From Flavobacterium glaciei (GTDB lineage Bacteria > Bacteroidota > Bacteroidia > Flavobacteriales > Flavobacteriaceae), in assembly GCF_003350545.1 (NCBI RefSeq), contig NZ_QQBA01000006.1:62001-126000 (forward strand): a DNA stretch of 64,000 nucleotides, written 5' to 3'. This document shows, piece by piece, positions 61,026 to 64,000 of the stretch (within the stretch, counting starts at the first letter, position 1; the number at the start of each line of letters is the position of its first letter). Under the pieces are notes generated by a model. It ran no database searches and was not told the DNA's origin. It saw only the letters and a program-made list of their open reading frames with translations. A program made the translations under genes and the position numbers.

Positions 61026-62711
61026 CTAAAATCCAACGGCTTTATCGTCTCCTCTAAAATCAGCGCCACCTTCGAGTTTTTTATTTGGTAAAACTAAAAT
61101 GGCATCTACTTTTCCTATAACAGGTGTCGTCTTTTCGTTGATTAAATATCCTTTTGATTTCAAGGTTTCGAAGGTTTTAGTGTCGAAAGTATTCGGTTCA
61201 AAAGTGATTAAATCTGGCAGCCATTGATGGTGAAATCGTGGCGCATTAACAGCTTCCTGCATACTCAAATCATACTCATAAACATTTAATATCGTTTGCA
61301 ATACCGAAGTAATTATCGTAGAACCACCCGGAGAACCCACAACCATGAATAATTTCCCGTTTTTCTCAACAATTGTTGGTGTCATCGAACTCAGCATTCT
61401 TTTTTGTGGCGCAATACTGTTGGCTTCATTTCCTACTAACCCAAACATATTGGGTTCACCTGGTTTGGCACTGAAATCATCCATTTCGTTGTTGAGGAAA
61501 AAACCTAGTTCATCACAATAATATTTAGAACCATAACCGTCATTTAATGTAGTAGTAGACGAAACTGCATTGCCAAACTGATCCACAATCGAATAATGGG
61601 TTGTCTCCGTACTTTCATTATACGTTACTTTTCCTTCTTTTATATCTGATGATAAAGTGGCTTTTTGAAAACTGAAATTCGACATTCTTTGTTTCAAATA
61701 ATCATCTGCCATTAAAGCTTTTAAAGGAATTTTTACAAAATCAGGGTCACCCAGATAATAACTTCTGTCGGCATACGCTCTTCTTTCAGCTTCTACAATA
61801 ACTTGAATGGCTTCCGTTGAATTATGGCCCATTTTAGCCAGATCAAAAGGCGCTATCATTTTGAATATTTCAGCTAGACATATTCCGCCGCTGCTGGGAG
61901 GAGGCATAGAAATAACCTTTAAATCTTTGTAGTCAAAAGTAAGTGGCGTTCGCCATTTGGCTTCGTATTTTGCCAAATCTTCTAAGGTGATTATAGCTCC
62001 TTTTTGCTCAAGGTATTTGACTAATGTTTTAGCAGTTTCACCTTTGTAAAATTCATCTCTACCATTCTTTGAAATTCTTTTCAATGTGGTCGCGAGGGCA
62101 GGATATTTGATGATATCATTTTCTTTAAAAGCAGTAGCAAATAGTGTTTTATCACCATTTACTTTTATGATTTTGTCACGATAAGCAGCTAATCTATCTT
62201 CTTGTTTTTTGGTAACAATAACTCCTCTTTCGGCTAATGCAATTACCGGTTTTAGTATTTCCTCAATAGGTAATGAACCCAATTTTTCATGAACTGCAAA
62301 AACGCCAGCAATTGTTCCAGGAATTCCAATAGCAAGTGGAGATTCTGTACTTTTTCCTTTAATAACATTTCCTTTTTCGTCCAGAAACATATCTTTAGTT
62401 GCCGCCAATGGTGCTTTTTCTCGGTAATCCAAAGAACCAATTTCGCCGTTTGCTTTTCGATAGACCATAAAACCGCCACCTCCAAGATTTCCCGCAAACG
62501 GATAAGCTACGGCCAAAGCCAATTCAGTAGCAACCATAGCATCAAAAGCATTACCTCCTTTTTTCATGATTTCAACTCCAATTTTTGAAGCTTCTTCACG
62601 TGCCGAAACTACCATTGTTTCATTTGCAACTAATCCTGTGGGCTGAACCATATTTTTTTGGGTTTTACAACCAATAGACAAAACACTCAATAGAATAATA
62701 ATTTTTTTCAT
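61026..62711 (-). CDS. ggt: Gamma-glutamyltransferase lipoprotein, copy 1
   Basis: A 561-residue periplasmic enzyme that cleaves the gamma-glutamyl bond of glutathione and related compounds. The signal peptide ends in a lipobox-like LSIGC near 15. The chain is processed at the conserved Thr in TTHYSIVDQFGNAVSS near 371, followed by TTLNDGYGSKYYCDELGFFL and NSIAPQKRMLSSMTPTIV. Length is normal. A paralogue follows in tandem 17 bases upstream on the same strand. Both ends have the FEPN...GYLINEK motif. Confidence 0.93.
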   Translation of the reverse strand: MKKIIILLSVLSIGCKTQKNMVQPTGLVANETMVVSAREEASKIGVEIMKKGGNAFDAMVATELALAVAYPFAGNLGGGGFMVYRKANGEIGSLDYREKAPLAATKDMFLDEKGNVIKGKSTESPLAIGIPGTIAGVFAVHEKLGSLPIEEILKPVIALAERGVIVTKKQEDRLAAYRDKIIKVNGDKTLFATAFKENDIIKYPALATTLKRISKNGRDEFYKGETAKTLVKYLEQKGAIITLEDLAKYEAKWRTPLTFDYKDLKVISMPPPSSGGICLAEIFKMIAPFDLAKMGHNSTEAIQVIVEAERRAYADRSYYLGDPDFVKIPLKALMADDYLKQRMSNFSFQKATLSSDIKEGKVTYNESTETTHYSIVDQFGNAVSSTTTLNDGYGSKYYCDELGFFLNNEMDDFSAKPGEPNMFGLVGNEANSIAPQKRMLSSMTPTIVEKNGKLFMVVGSPGGSTIITSVLQTILNVYEYDLSMQEAVNAPRFHHQWLPDLITFEPNTFDTKTFETLKSKGYLINEKTTPVIGKVDAILVLPNKKLEGGADFRGDDKAVGF

Positions 62712-62728
62712 CCTAAATTAAATAAATT

Positions 62729-64000
62729 TTAAAAACCAACGGCTTTATTATCACCTCTCTTATCTGCACCACCTTCTAATTTTCCATTTGGTAGAACTAA
62801 AACAGCATCAACTTCACCAATAATTTCTTTGTTTTTTTCATTGATTAGATATCCTTTTTTCTTCAAATTATTTAATAGTTCTTTATCGAAAGAATTAGGT
62901 TCAAAAGTAATTTCGTCCGGCATCCATTGATGATGAAAACGGGGTGCATTTACTGCTTCTTGCATACTCATATCAAATTCATACACATTCAAAATCGTTT
63001 GCAACACCGATGTGATAATGGTGGAACCTCCCGGCGTTCCTACAACCATAAATAATTTATTGTCTTTTTCGACAATCGTTGGCGTCATGGAACTCAACAT
63101 TCTTTTTCCGGGAGCAATGCTGTTAGCTTCACTTCCAGTCAGTCCATATAAGTTAGGAACTCCTGGTTTAGCACTGAAATCATCCATCTGATTATTCAAA
63201 AAGAAACCCAATTCATCGCAATATATCTTAGAACCATAATTATCATTCAAAGTAGTTGTTGCTGAAACTGCATTACCTTCAGCATCTACAATAGAATAAT
63301 GAGTGGTTTGATTGCTTTCATATCCTTTAATTTCTCCGTGAGCAATATCCGAAGACTTAGAAGCTTGATCGAATGAAAAATCACGCATTCTTTTTTCTAA
63401 ATAAGATGGACTTAGTAATTCTTTAATTGGAAGTTTTACAAAATCTGGATCACCCAAGAAATAATTCCTGTCAGCATACGCTCTTCGTTCTGCTTCTGTA
63501 ATTACTTGAATCGTTTTTACGCTGTTGTGACCCATTTGCGAAAGGTTGTAGGGCTCAATCATTTTCATGATTTGATTGAGACAAATTCCACCGCTACTTG
63601 GAGGAGACATCGAAGTGATTTTTAAATTTTTATATTGAAAAGTAATTGGAGTTCGCCACATGGCATCATAACTTTTTAAATCTTCAATTGTAGCATTTCC
63701 GCCTTTTTTAGCCAGAAAAGCAACTAACTTTTGAGCAGTTTCTCCTTTGTAAAATTCATCCCGACCGTTTTTAGCAATTCGTTTTAATGTTGCTGCTAAT
63801 GCGGTATATTTTATCGTATCATTTTCTTTATATGCTTTAGAAAACAAACTATTCTTACCATTGCTTTTTATAAAGGAAGCTCTGTAATAAGCCAAGCTTT
63901 CGGCTTGAAATTTAGTTACAACAACGCCTCTTTCTGCCAAGGCAATTACTGGTTTTAGAATTTCACTTATAGGTAAAGAACCATATTTTTTATGCACTTC
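62729..64000 (-). CDS. ggt: Gamma-glutamyltransferase, copy 2 (N terminus outside window)
   Basis: The frame is open to the window edge, so the first ~140 residues are missing. The visible 423 residues contain the processing Thr in TTHYSIVDAEGNAVSATTTL, NSIAPGKRMLSSMTPTIV and a C-terminal DKRGDNKAVGF, very close to copy 1. It ends 17 bases before the start of copy 1 and is probably co-transcribed with it. The upstream start is not visible; an apparent GTG at 63997 is internal by alignment with copy 1. Confidence 0.92.
   Translation of the reverse strand, partial: EVHKKYGSLPISEILKPVIALAERGVVVTKFQAESLAYYRASFIKSNGKNSLFSKAYKENDTIKYTALAATLKRIAKNGRDEFYKGETAQKLVAFLAKKGGNATIEDLKSYDAMWRTPITFQYKNLKITSMSPPSSGGICLNQIMKMIEPYNLSQMGHNSVKTIQVITEAERRAYADRNYFLGDPDFVKLPIKELLSPSYLEKRMRDFSFDQASKSSDIAHGEIKGYESNQTTHYSIVDAEGNAVSATTTLNDNYGSKIYCDELGFFLNNQMDDFSAKPGVPNLYGLTGSEANSIAPGKRMLSSMTPTIVEKDNKLFMVVGTPGGSTIITSVLQTILNVYEFDMSMQEAVNAPRFHHQWMPDEITFEPNSFDKELLNNLKKKGYLINEKNKEIIGEVDAVLVLPNGKLEGGADKRGDNKAVGF

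Overview
This AT-rich window is from a member of the Bacteroidetes, most likely Flavobacterium or a close relative. The evidence is the MenA/MenC menaquinone genes, the fused 802-residue 2-oxoacid dehydrogenase E1, outer-membrane barrels ending in aromatic residues, -7 elements of the TAnnTTTG type, absence of Shine-Dalgarno sites, and many Flavobacterium-style intergenic palindromes. A DUF3494 ice-binding lipoprotein suggests a cold habitat. No rRNA, tRNA, CRISPR array or recognisable transposase was seen.

Layout. 1-5.9 kb (+ strand): tail of a small protein, a membrane PH-domain protein, menA, a metallo-beta-lactamase-fold hydrolase, a TPR protein and menC. From 5.9 kb on, every gene is on the - strand. 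5.9-12.3 kb: AI-2E-type exporter, APC amino-acid permease, DinB-like and NTF2-like proteins, OmpA-family protein. 12.4-30 kb: a dense stress/envelope island holding an ice-binding lipoprotein with Ig-like stalk, a coiled-coil kinase fragment, YtxH/holin-like/Lmo0937 small proteins, a barrel protein, a CsbD-like protein, a DUF4382 lipoprotein, an Mla-type lipid ABC system, a frameshifted DUF2383 gene, a glycosyltransferase/GH130 pair, Dps and a shortened DUF892 protein. 30-46 kb: a signalling block, probably one long transcription unit, with an AraC regulator, four large hybrid histidine kinases (one a CheB-CheR-kinase fusion), a response regulator and free-standing CheR and CheB. 46-64 kb: mostly housekeeping genes (M23 peptidase, 2-oxoacid dehydrogenase, a degenerate M1 peptidase with a barrel, LOG-family protein, uvrA, CLC channel, DNA alkylation repair protein, two tandem gamma-glutamyltransferases).

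Main discovery. Eight intergenic regions between 14.5 and 30.0 kb carry the same 37-bp element with fixed spacing: GTGTGAAT, 2 bases, TATAAC, 15 bases, TATAAC. All eight are in the orientation of the gene they precede, 57-155 bases before its start. They head the ice-binding protein, the barrel/YtxH/holin group, DUF4382, DUF2383, GH130/glycosyltransferase, Dps, DUF892 and a small membrane protein. I read this as the control element of a stress regulon. The large kinase/CheB/CheR/AraC block right beside it is a natural but unproven candidate for its regulator.

Two further objects deserve attention. A DUF559 endonuclease-like gene sits between two inverted copies of a GC-rich palindrome (54915-55567), resembling a small mobile cassette. 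A set of nested inverted repeats at 28744-28889 folds on paper into a multi-branched RNA.
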